Shown: one piece after another, positions 1 through 6,513 of the stretch | Position numbering within the stretch: the first letter of the stretch is position 1 | Layout: each line of letters opens with the position of its first letter | Assembly (NCBI GenBank): GCA_903856875.1 | Contig: CAIODE010000563.1 | Location: 1-8,093 of the forward strand | Length of the DNA: 8,093 nucleotides | Direction: 5' to 3' | DNA from: an uncultured Burkholderiales bacterium | Lineage (GTDB): Bacteria > Pseudomonadota > Gammaproteobacteria > Burkholderiales > Burkholderiaceae_C | Made by a program: the position numbers and the translations under genes | Notes under the pieces: model-generated | The model's input: the letters and a program-made list of their open reading frames with translations, nothing else | Told to the model about the DNA's origin: nothing | Database searches by the model: none

Positions 1-82
1 GTTTCATATTGTTACTTAACATGACGTAAACATTCAGATTTACCCGAATGGCAACAAGGATAATTCACAAGTCTAGCGCTAA

Positions 83-99
83 TTCCAATCAATATGGAA
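83..99. promoter_or_regulatory. Possible operator: short inverted repeat TTCCA-N7-TGGAA
   Basis: Five-base arms (83-87 and 95-99) flank a 7-base AT-rich spacer, about 130 bp before the receptor start. The overall shape (dyad in AT-rich DNA, T-N11-A spacing available) resembles LysR-type regulator sites. No regulator gene lies in the window, so this is only a candidate. Confidence 0.2.
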
Positions 100-220
100 A
101 GAGCATAAAAATTGCAAAAAGTATCGCAAGTTTAATTCCATAAATTCGCTAGTTTTCATCCACAATAGCACTGCCCGGTTGTGAGTTTCGTGGCTTCAAT
201 GTCTGACCAATTGCTTCAGT

Positions 221-225
221 AAAGG
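221..225 (+). promoter_or_regulatory. Ribosome binding site for the gene at 231
   Basis: AAAGG sits 5 nt before the ATG at 231. It supports that start, which also gives a complete signal peptide. Confidence 0.55.
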
Positions 226-230
226 TTCTC

Positions 231-1208
231 ATGCGTTCAATTTTCAAATTGCTTACATTTGTAATGTGCCTCTTAGCAATGATGTGTCAGGCGCAAACCA
301 GCTCGTCACGCGATTACCCCAACCGGCCCATCAAAATGGTCATACCCTACGCGGCTGGCGGGCCCATGGATTTCATCGGCCGCACCCTCGGGCCTCGCCT
401 TACGCAAAGCATGGGCCAGCCCATTGTGATTGACAACCGGGCTGGTGCAGGCGGCGCTATTGGCACCGATTTAGTGGCTAAATCTTCCCCTGACGGATAT
501 ACCTTGCTGAACACTTCTTCTAGCCATGCAAGCTTGCCTGTGGTCATGGCCAGTCTGCCTTTTGATCCAATCAAAGACTTTGCGCCAATTATCTTGGTGG
601 CAAACAGTGTGGGGTTTGTGCTTGCTGCGCGTCCTGACTTGCCAGTGAAAAATTTAAAAGAATTATTGGCAGATGCAAAAGTCAATCCCGGTAAATACAC
701 CTTTGGTTCTGGTGGTGTCGGCAATGTGATGCACTTTGCTGCTGAGTTTCTATGTAGCAGTGCAGAAGTCAAAATGACGCACATTCCTTTCAAGGGCGTC
801 AGTCAATCTCTCAATGATTTGGTGGCAGGCCGGATTGATTTTGTCATTGGTGCCCCCACTGCTGTTTTACCTCTAATCAGAGCTGGCAAGCTCAAGGCCT
901 TGGCCATCACGGCCCGAAAGCGATGGACTGAATTACCTGATGTTCCCACCATTGACGAGGCGGCTGTTAAAGGATTTGTCTACACGCCATGGTATGGGTT
1001 TTGGTTTCCTGCTGGCGTACCTGCTGAGCAAGTCACCCGCATGAGAAATGAGGTGGCCAAACTGCTTGAAGAGCCAGACATCAAACACCTGTTTGCTGAG
1101 CAAGGCTTTTCCGTTGTAGGTTCAAGCTCTTTAGAGTTTCAAAAAATTGTGACGGATGAAATTGCCATGAACAAGAAGTTGGCCACTCGAGTTGATTTCA
1201 CTCAATAA
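231..1208 (+). CDS. Bug/TctC-family periplasmic solute receptor (tripartite tricarboxylate transporter substrate-binding protein), Sec-exported
   Basis: The 325-residue protein has the usual length of a Bug (Bordetella uptake gene) receptor. Residues 1-22 form a Sec-type signal: positive start (MRSIFK), hydrophobic core, and a likely cleavage around CQA-Q near residues 19-22. The mature protein opens with the family pattern: RPIKMVIPYAAGGPMD (residues 32-47), then IDNRAGAGG (67-75) and PDGYTLL (87-93). Further on are the glycine-rich FGSGGVGN region and the late PDVPTIDEA motif. Such proteins capture small carboxylates or related solutes in the periplasm, sometimes for TctAB-type permeases and sometimes as orphans. 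No TctA or TctB gene is seen here. The ligand cannot be read from the sequence. The gene appears monocistronic and converges on the CMD-like gene at 1288-1965. The start is supported by AAAGG 5 nt upstream. Confidence 0.93.
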   Translation: MRSIFKLLTFVMCLLAMMCQAQTSSSRDYPNRPIKMVIPYAAGGPMDFIGRTLGPRLTQSMGQPIVIDNRAGAGGAIGTDLVAKSSPDGYTLLNTSSSHASLPVVMASLPFDPIKDFAPIILVANSVGFVLAARPDLPVKNLKELLADAKVNPGKYTFGSGGVGNVMHFAAEFLCSSAEVKMTHIPFKGVSQSLNDLVAGRIDFVIGAPTAVLPLIRAGKLKALAITARKRWTELPDVPTIDEAAVKGFVYTPWYGFWFPAGVPAEQVTRMRNEVAKLLEEPDIKHLFAEQGFSVVGSSSLEFQKIVTDEIAMNKKLATRVDFTQ

Positions 1209-1210
1209 TG

Positions 1211-1279
1211 AAAAATACCCTAAAACTTGGATTGGCGTCCAACTTTTGGGGTGCAGTTCATTTGAGGGCCGCTTTTTTT
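1211..1279. terminator. Hairpin terminator between convergent genes, best on the minus strand
   Basis: An imperfect inverted repeat spans 1217-1252. Arms of 15 bases (1217-1231 and 1238-1252) enclose the 6-base loop TTGGCG, with one C-C mismatch and one T-G wobble. On the minus strand the stem is followed almost at once by ATTTTT (complement of 1211-1216), the classic intrinsic terminator form for the CMD-like gene. On the plus strand a T7 run lies at 1273-1279, about 20 nt past the stem, so termination of the receptor transcript by the same structure is less clear. Confidence 0.7.
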
Positions 1280-1287
1280 ATTTCCAA

Positions 1288-1965
1288 TTATTTCATTTGT
1301 GCAAGAGGCTTTAGCGGCAATTCATTGCCAGCCGGCAAAGGTGTGCGATTGACATTCAAAATCATGGCAACCATCACGTAATAGCCACTGACGGCAATGA
1401 GGTCTACCACGCCTTGCTCACCATATAAATCAAGCACAGCCTTGTAGTTCGCATCGGATACTGCATGGGTTGCATAAAGTTCACTGCAGAAGTTGTAGAC
1501 CGCTTCTTCGTCGGGCTTCATATTGGCTGGACGCTTGCCTACAGCCAAGTCGGCTGCTACTTCAGGGCTTAAGCCCGCTCTGAGCGCCAAGCGGTGATGC
1601 GCAAACCACTCGTATTGAGCCGTCCATTGGCGTGCTGTGATCAAGATAGCGAATTCATTAAGTCTGGCTGGAATGGTGCTATTGAACCGGATGTATTCTC
1701 CAGTTTTGCGAAATTGCTCTGCCAAAACTGGGCTTCGCATGTAAACATTGAATGGTGCGCCGACACTCGTGGCACCTTGCACAACTGCGGCACTGCCGGT
1801 GCCTGACACGGGGCCAGACATCAGTGCTTCGAAGTATTGCTTTTGCGGCGGCGTCATTTCGGTCACTGGAATGCGCTTAAAACGCTCCTGAATCACTTGA
1901 GCGTTGCTTTGCAGGCACGTCAATCCGATAGCCAAGCTGAGTAAAGCTTTAAATACATGAACCAT
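1288..1965 (-). CDS. Carboxymuconolactone decarboxylase (CMD)-family protein with a signal peptide, probably periplasmic
   Basis: From ATG at 1965 the protein has 225 residues. This start is preferred over upstream in-frame ATGs (2040, 1992) because AGGAGA lies 7 nt before it and it puts a Sec signal exactly at the N terminus: K6, hydrophobic stretch to about residue 18, cleavage near SNA-Q (residues 20-23). The body is an all-helical CMD/AhpD-like domain. Typical features are the RLNEFAILITAR segment (residues 101-112), QYEWFAHH (117-124) and AGLSPE (130-135). The AhpD-type CxxC pair is absent, so a thiol peroxidase role is unlikely. Family members include gamma-carboxymuconolactone decarboxylases and many uncharacterised proteins, so the reaction is unknown. 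Export is unusual for a protocatechuate-pathway enzyme. It lies 147 nt downstream of the flavoprotein gene on the same strand and could be co-transcribed with it, or have its own promoter in that gap. Confidence 0.85.
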   Translation of the reverse strand: MVHVFKALLSLAIGLTCLQSNAQVIQERFKRIPVTEMTPPQKQYFEALMSGPVSGTGSAAVVQGATSVGAPFNVYMRSPVLAEQFRKTGEYIRFNSTIPARLNEFAILITARQWTAQYEWFAHHRLALRAGLSPEVAADLAVGKRPANMKPDEEAVYNFCSELYATHAVSDANYKAVLDLYGEQGVVDLIAVSGYYVMVAMILNVNRTPLPAGNELPLKPLAQMK

Positions 1966-1972
1966 TTTGATG

Positions 1973-1978
1973 TCTCCT
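1973..1978 (-). promoter_or_regulatory. Ribosome binding site that fixes the CMD-like gene start
   Basis: Read on the minus strand this is AGGAGA, 7 nt before the ATG at 1965-1963. It is the strongest Shine-Dalgarno in the window and decides the start against the two upstream in-frame ATGs. Confidence 0.75.
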
Positions 1979-2017
1979 GAATGTAAGGTCATTTTCGTTT
2001 TAAGTGATCTTGAATGA

Positions 2018-2033
2018 AGTGCCTTGGGGCACT
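2018..2033 (-). other. Perfect small hairpin in the leader of the CMD-like gene
   Basis: AGTGCC-TTGG-GGCACT forms a 6-bp perfect stem with a 4-base loop, about 50 nt upstream of the CMD-like start and within the 147-nt gap after the flavoprotein gene. No T-run follows on either strand, so it is not a standard terminator. It could be an mRNA processing or stability element, an operator dyad, or chance. Confidence 0.35.
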
Positions 2034-2112
2034 GAAACACTTTACATCAGCCCATCGAAAATGGATTCAGGCTTACCCTTAGGTGGAGGGCTTCATCAGC
2101 AAAATCCAATGC

Positions 2113-5100
2113 TCATTTTTTTAAATGCTGGGCCAGAAGTAAAGCGACATGGATGGCGTTTCTGTGTGTGCCATCCATGATTTGATGTCGACAGCTGGTG
2201 CCGTCGGCCACAACACAAGCATCTTTGTGCTTTCGAATGCTAGGCAATAAATTGGCTTCTGCCATTTGTTTGGAAACTTCCAAATGTGAGACTTCATACC
2301 CAAATGAGCCCGCCATGCCGCAGCAACTGCTTTCTATCACATCTACTTTTGATTCTGGGATGAGTTGAATCACTTGTGTCACTGAAGGCATCATGCCGAA
2401 GGCTTTTTGATGGCAGTGTCCGTGCAGCAAAATTGGTTTTTGTGCGGGTGTTAATTTGGTTTTGAGTAATTCCAGTTGGCCGGCTTTATTTTCTGTGTCT
2501 AAAAATTCTTCAAACAACACAGCTTGCGATGCCACGGTGTCAGCCATTTCACCCAATCCCATCACCAATGACTCATCTCTAAGGGTCAAAAGGCACGAAG
2601 GCTCTAAGCCTACGATGGCAATCCCCTTTTTAGCAAACGGCATCAAAGCCTCTAGCAAAGCTTTTGCATGTTCTTTGGCCTTGCTCACTTGCCCGCTGGC
2701 CAAGTAAGTGCGGCCACAGCAAAGGTGTTGACCTGGTGTGTCTTGCTTGGTGCGACTGGCAATGTGCACTTGATAACCTGCTGCAGACAAAACGTCATAG
2801 GCGGCCCAGGCGTTTTCAGACTCAAAATAGCCATTGAAGGTGTCAATGAACAACACCACGGGCTTGCTGGCCACTAGCACTTCTTCTGCCGAAACACCTA
2901 AACGACGGCTGTTGAAAAAATGCGTCTTTTTCCATTCAGGCCAAGAGCGTTCTGCTGCCAGTCCAGTTAGAGACTCTGCCAGCGTGGCCAACAAAGTTGA
3001 ATGGTTTCGCAAGTTCATCAAAACAGGCCATTGCGATGCAATGTGCGCATAACGCGGCAAGTTAGATATGAGTTTGTCCTTCAATGACAATCCATGCTTT
3101 TGGTTGTAATGGTGCTGAGCTTCAATTTTCATGCGGGCCATGTCGACACCGGTAGGGCAATCGCGTTTGCAACCTTTACAACCTACACAAAGGTCTAGAG
3201 CTTCTTTGACTTCGGCGCTTTCAAGGCCGCCTTTGAGTTGACCACTCAATGCCAATCTGAGTGTATTGGCCCTGCCGCGTGTGGCATGAACCTCATCGCG
3301 CGTGACTCTAAAACTCGGGCACATGGTGCCCACATCAAATTTTCTGCAAGTGCCATTGTTGTTGCACATTTCAACTGCTTTGGCCAAGCCTTGCGAGGGG
3401 TCTTGACCCGTGCCGGGTGCGCTTGTTTGTTCTGTTGCGGCGTCGTTGTGAACGTTCCATGCACTCCAATCCAGAGCGGTTTGAATGGGAATGATTTTGT
3501 AGTTGTTGCCAAAGCGCATGAGCGACGTGTCGTCCATTTTGGGAGGATTCACCATGCGGTTGGGGCTGAGCAAGTTCAAGGGGTCGAGGTTCTGTTTGAT
3601 TTGTGCAAAGGCTTGCTGCAGGGCAGGGCCAAACTGCCACTCAATCCATTCGCCGCGGCACAGACCATCGCCATGTTCACCGCTGTAGGCGCCTTTGAAC
3701 TTTCTCACGAGTGCACTGGCTTCCTCGGCAATGGCACGCATTTTGAGAGGGCCATCACGTCGCATGTCCAAAATAGGCCGCACATGCAATGTGCCTACGG
3801 AGGCATGGGCATACCAAGTGCCTTTGGTGCCATGTTTTTGAAAGACTTGCGTCAACGCATCGGTGTACTCAGCCAAGTGTTCCAAAGGCACTGCACAGTC
3901 TTCAATGAAGCTCACAGGTTTGCCATCGCCCTTCAAGCTCATCATGATGTTGAGGCCTGCTTTGCGAACTTCCCACAAATTTTTCTGAGGTGCTTCGTCG
4001 ACCATTTCCACCACACTGTTGGGCAAGCCCATATCACCCATGAGTGCCACCAATTGTTTCAATTCACGTTTGAGCTTTTCTTTGTCATTGCCCGCAAATT
4101 CGACCAACAAAATAGCCTCGGGATCGCCAATGATGGCCGTGCGAATGGTGGCTGCAAAAGCGGGAATTTTCAGAGACAGGTCAATCATGGTTCGATCGAC
4201 CAACTCCACAGCGGTCAGTGAGCCGCTGCCCAGCTTCACAATGTGCTGCGCAGAATCCATGGCCTTGTAAAAGCTGTTGAAGTTCACCACGCCCAAGACC
4301 TTGTTTGTGGGTAGCTCACTGAGCTTCAAGGTGAGCGATTGGGTCATGGCCAAGGTGCCTTCGCTGCCCACCAACAAATGCGACAAATTCACTTTGCCAT
4401 CGTGGGTGTAGGGACGCACATTTTGGTTGTCAAAAATGTCCAGGTTGTAGCCAGCCACCCGCCTTAAAACCTTGGGCCAGTTCGTTTGAAGTTCTGCCTG
4501 ATGGTGTACGGCCAGATGTTTGACGAACTCACCAATTTCTTTGGCTCGCCCAGAGCTTTTTTCAAATTGTGAAAAATCAAGCAACTCGCCGTTGCTCAGC
4601 CATGCTTTGGCACCTAATACGTTGTGAACCATGTTGCCGTAGGCAATGGATCTGCTGCCACACGAGTTGTTACCCGCCATGCCGCCTAATGTGGCCTGCG
4701 CGCTGGTTGAAACATCGACAGGAAACCACACGCCGTGTTTTTTAAGCGAGGCATTGAGAGTGTCTAAGACCATGCCGGGTTGAACCTCTACCGTGCCTGC
4801 ATCGAGGTCTAGGTTGAGGACATTTCGAACATATTTGCTGTGGTCTATGACCAAGCCTACGCCTGTGGTTTGGCCACATTGGCTGGTGCCGCCCCCCCTT
4901 GGAACGATAGGGACCTTTAAATCACGGCAGATGGCCATGGCAGTGGCTACTTCCTCGGGATGCCTAGGAACAAAAACACCCAGAGGGGTGACTTGATAAA
5001 TGGAAGCGTCGGTGGCGTAGCGGCCCCGGTCGGCGGCTGAAAAGAGAACTTCTCCTTGCGTTTCGGCTTTCAGACGCCTGGCCAAAAGGCCGGCGACCTC

Positions 5101-5223
5101 ATTGCTGGCAGCTGCAACTTGCTCGTACGTATGAAGGACTGAGTCTTCGGCAGGTGCTACAGACATGGTTGTAGTTGTGTTCATGTAAGTCTGATTCAAC
5201 GAAAGATACGGGTTTTTCCACAT
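2113..5223 (-). CDS. Fused FAD-linked oxidase / Fe-S (CCG) dehydrogenase of the YdiJ type, acting on a D-2-hydroxyacid
   Basis: The frame gives 1036 residues from ATG 5223, close to E. coli YdiJ. The start is uncertain: ATG 5184 (residue 14) or 5166 (residue 20) are alternatives and none has a good ribosome site. The N-terminal half is a VAO-type FAD domain with PRGGGTSQCGQ (residues 108-118) and GGMAGNNSCG (180-189). The FAD-oxidase C-terminal domain follows with H473-x6-H480 and GEHG (515-518), matching the metal-ligand His, His, Glu pattern of D-2-hydroxyglutarate dehydrogenases. The C-terminal half is GlcF-like: ferredoxin cysteines C620, C626, C635-P and C679-xx-C-xx-C-xxx-C689-P, then two CCG domains (CCG at 835-837 and 967-969, with EPSC and GHCH between). 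It should oxidise a D-2-hydroxyacid (D-2-hydroxyglutarate, D-lactate or glycolate) and pass electrons to the respiratory chain. All key motifs are intact. Confidence 0.9.
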   Translation of the reverse strand: MWKNPYLSLNQTYMNTTTTMSVAPAEDSVLHTYEQVAAASNEVAGLLARRLKAETQGEVLFSAADRGRYATDASIYQVTPLGVFVPRHPEEVATAMAICRDLKVPIVPRGGGTSQCGQTTGVGLVIDHSKYVRNVLNLDLDAGTVEVQPGMVLDTLNASLKKHGVWFPVDVSTSAQATLGGMAGNNSCGSRSIAYGNMVHNVLGAKAWLSNGELLDFSQFEKSSGRAKEIGEFVKHLAVHHQAELQTNWPKVLRRVAGYNLDIFDNQNVRPYTHDGKVNLSHLLVGSEGTLAMTQSLTLKLSELPTNKVLGVVNFNSFYKAMDSAQHIVKLGSGSLTAVELVDRTMIDLSLKIPAFAATIRTAIIGDPEAILLVEFAGNDKEKLKRELKQLVALMGDMGLPNSVVEMVDEAPQKNLWEVRKAGLNIMMSLKGDGKPVSFIEDCAVPLEHLAEYTDALTQVFQKHGTKGTWYAHASVGTLHVRPILDMRRDGPLKMRAIAEEASALVRKFKGAYSGEHGDGLCRGEWIEWQFGPALQQAFAQIKQNLDPLNLLSPNRMVNPPKMDDTSLMRFGNNYKIIPIQTALDWSAWNVHNDAATEQTSAPGTGQDPSQGLAKAVEMCNNNGTCRKFDVGTMCPSFRVTRDEVHATRGRANTLRLALSGQLKGGLESAEVKEALDLCVGCKGCKRDCPTGVDMARMKIEAQHHYNQKHGLSLKDKLISNLPRYAHIASQWPVLMNLRNHSTLLATLAESLTGLAAERSWPEWKKTHFFNSRRLGVSAEEVLVASKPVVLFIDTFNGYFESENAWAAYDVLSAAGYQVHIASRTKQDTPGQHLCCGRTYLASGQVSKAKEHAKALLEALMPFAKKGIAIVGLEPSCLLTLRDESLVMGLGEMADTVASQAVLFEEFLDTENKAGQLELLKTKLTPAQKPILLHGHCHQKAFGMMPSVTQVIQLIPESKVDVIESSCCGMAGSFGYEVSHLEVSKQMAEANLLPSIRKHKDACVVADGTSCRHQIMDGTHRNAIHVALLLAQHLKK

Positions 5224-5287
5224 CAGGGAGAACTGAATTCCCGCTATTCTGTCGTCAAATTCAATTTAATTCTTAGGAATGTTTTAA
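5185..5287. promoter_or_regulatory. Divergent promoter region between the flavoprotein and aminotransferase genes
   Basis: Transcription must leave in both directions from this short gap, which is 64 bp if the flavoprotein starts at 5223 and 103 bp if it starts at 5184. The section nearer 5288 is AT-rich. A partial dyad, GGGA-N9-TCCC, lies at about 5226-5242. TTGACG and TTGAAT on the minus strand (within about 5247-5265) are possible -35 boxes, but I see no good -10 partner on either strand. Shared control of the two genes is plausible from the layout alone. Confidence 0.45.
5275..5278 (+). promoter_or_regulatory. Ribosome binding site for the aminotransferase gene
   Basis: AGGA lies 9 nt before the ATG at 5288 and supports that start. 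Confidence 0.5.
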
Positions 5288-6502
5288 ATGCTTCAGCTTG
5301 ATTTTCACCCAACGGGACGCCACTTCTTGCAAATTCCGGGTCCATCGCCTGTTCCTGATCGAATTTTGCGTGCCATGAGCTTGCCCACCATTGACCACCG
5401 AGGGCCAGAATTTGGGGTTTTGGGCCTGAAGCTGATAGCCAACATGAAGACCATTTTCAAGACCCAGCACCCCATCATAATTTACCCTGCCTCCGGCACG
5501 GGCGCTTGGGAGGCTGCATTGGTCAATACCTTAAGTGCGGGTGACCATGTACTGATGTATGAGACAGGGCACTTTGCTTCTTTGTGGTTTAAGCTGGCTG
5601 CCCGTTTGGGTGTGAAGGCTGAACTTTTGGGATTGCCCGGTGCCGAGGGCTGGCGACAGGGTGTAGACGCTCACAAAATAGAAGAACGTTTGAAGCAGGA
5701 CACCTCTCACAGCATCAAGGCGGTGTGTGTGGTGCACAACGAAACCTCCACGGGTGTGACGAGTGATATTGCCGCTGTGCGACGCGCAATTGACAACGCC
5801 AAACATCCTGCTCTGTTAATGGTCGACACCATTTCAGGTTTGGCTTGCGCCGACTACAAACATGACGAGTGGGGCGTAGATGTCACTGTGAGTGGCTCGC
5901 AAAAGGGCTTGATGCTGCCGCCAGGCATGAGCTTTAACGCACTGTCGCCAAAGGCCATAGAAGCCAGCAAAAAGTCGACCTTGCCCAAATCTTTTTGGGC
6001 TTGGGATGAGATGCTCGAGATCAACAAATCGGGTTACTACCCTTACACACCCAATACCAATTTGATGTATGGCCTGAGTGAAGCCTGCGACAGGATTTTG
6101 GGACAAGGTTTGGATGTGGTGTTCAAACGCCATGTGCGATGGGGTGAGGGCGTTCGCGCAGGGGTGCGTGCATGGGGCTTGCCCGTTCAATGTGCCGACC
6201 CAGCCTTGTATTCGCCTATTTTGACTGGTGTTATGACGCCCGAAGGCATCGATGCAGACGCTGTTCGAAAAATCATCTATGAACGATTTGATTGTTCGTT
6301 GGGAACGGGCTTGGGCAAAGTCAAAGGCAAGATGTTCCGCATCGGACACTTAGGCGATTGCAATGACCTGACCTTGATTGCCGCACTTGCTGCTTGCGAG
6401 ATGGGCTTGAAGTTGAGTGGCGTTCAACTGAACGGCTCGGGTGTTCAAGCCGCCATGGATTATTTTTCAGCCAACCCAGTTCCAGCCCTCATTCACAATT
6501 GA
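5288..6502 (+). CDS. Class V PLP-dependent aminotransferase, alanine/serine-glyoxylate aminotransferase group
   Basis: The 404-residue length matches bacterial serine-glyoxylate aminotransferases (about 400). The N terminus has the group's hallmark: GRHFLQIPGPSPVPDRIL (residues 10-27) and IDHRGPEF (35-42). PASGTGAWEA (67-76) is the phosphate-binding turn. HNETSTG (150-156) and D180 in MVDTISG sit at the cofactor ring. SGSQKGLM (202-209) carries the Schiff-base lysine K206. MFRIGHLGD (349-357) supplies the substrate-carboxylate arginine R351. It should move an amino group from serine, alanine or a similar donor to glyoxylate, giving glycine. Relatives include ureidoglycine-glyoxylate (PucG) and aspartate-glyoxylate (BhcA) enzymes, so the donor is not settled; no purine or beta-hydroxyaspartate genes are visible. 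It is the first gene of a plus-strand cluster, 11 nt before the next gene, and divergent from the flavoprotein gene. Confidence 0.9.
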   Translation: MLQLDFHPTGRHFLQIPGPSPVPDRILRAMSLPTIDHRGPEFGVLGLKLIANMKTIFKTQHPIIIYPASGTGAWEAALVNTLSAGDHVLMYETGHFASLWFKLAARLGVKAELLGLPGAEGWRQGVDAHKIEERLKQDTSHSIKAVCVVHNETSTGVTSDIAAVRRAIDNAKHPALLMVDTISGLACADYKHDEWGVDVTVSGSQKGLMLPPGMSFNALSPKAIEASKKSTLPKSFWAWDEMLEINKSGYYPYTPNTNLMYGLSEACDRILGQGLDVVFKRHVRWGEGVRAGVRAWGLPVQCADPALYSPILTGVMTPEGIDADAVRKIIYERFDCSLGTGLGKVKGKMFRIGHLGDCNDLTLIAALAACEMGLKLSGVQLNGSGVQAAMDYFSANPVPALIHN

Positions 6503-6506
6503 AGGA
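6503..6506 (+). promoter_or_regulatory. Ribosome binding site that decides the second receptor start
   Basis: AGGA directly follows the aminotransferase stop and lies 7 nt before ATG 6514. It favours this start over the in-frame ATG at 6394, which lies inside the aminotransferase gene. Confidence 0.6.
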
Positions 6507-6513
6507 CAAAGTC

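Larger units (their letters stand above)
1..230. other. AT-rich non-coding leader upstream of the first Bug receptor gene
   Basis: No convincing coding frame is seen here. The stretch is clearly more AT-rich than the genes that follow and should hold the promoter and any operator of the receptor gene at 231. I found no clean -35/-10 pair: TTGCAA at 112-117 is followed by only a loose TAATTC at 133-138, with too short a spacer. Small repeats are present: an inverted repeat TTCCA-N7-TGGAA at 83-99, a direct repeat TAATTCCA at 80-87 and 133-140, and inverted hexamers CTAGCG at 73-78 and CGCTAG at 147-152. They could mark a regulator site or be chance in AT-rich DNA. Confidence 0.5.

Noticed and set aside
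1966..2040. 25-residue upstream extension of the CMD-like protein
   Set aside because: The ATG at 1965 has AGGAGA at ideal spacing and places the signal peptide at the N terminus; the extension includes the leader hairpin instead of coding-like sequence.
2062..2108. Inverted hexamers TGGATT and AATCCA as a possible terminator after the flavoprotein gene
   Set aside because: The arms are short, the loop is about 35 nt, and no T-run follows on the minus strand.
3238..4221. Long open frame of 327 codons on the plus strand, rich in Cys and His
   Set aside because: It lies wholly antisense to the intact flavoprotein gene. The residue make-up is what the complement of that gene would give, with no recognisable domain and no ribosome site.
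5834..6349. Minus-strand open frame of 171 codons
   Set aside because: Antisense to the aminotransferase catalytic core; a shadow frame.
6394..6513. 40-residue upstream extension of the second Bug receptor
   Set aside because: It overlaps the aminotransferase coding end and would bury the signal peptide; the ATG at 6514 has a good ribosome site.
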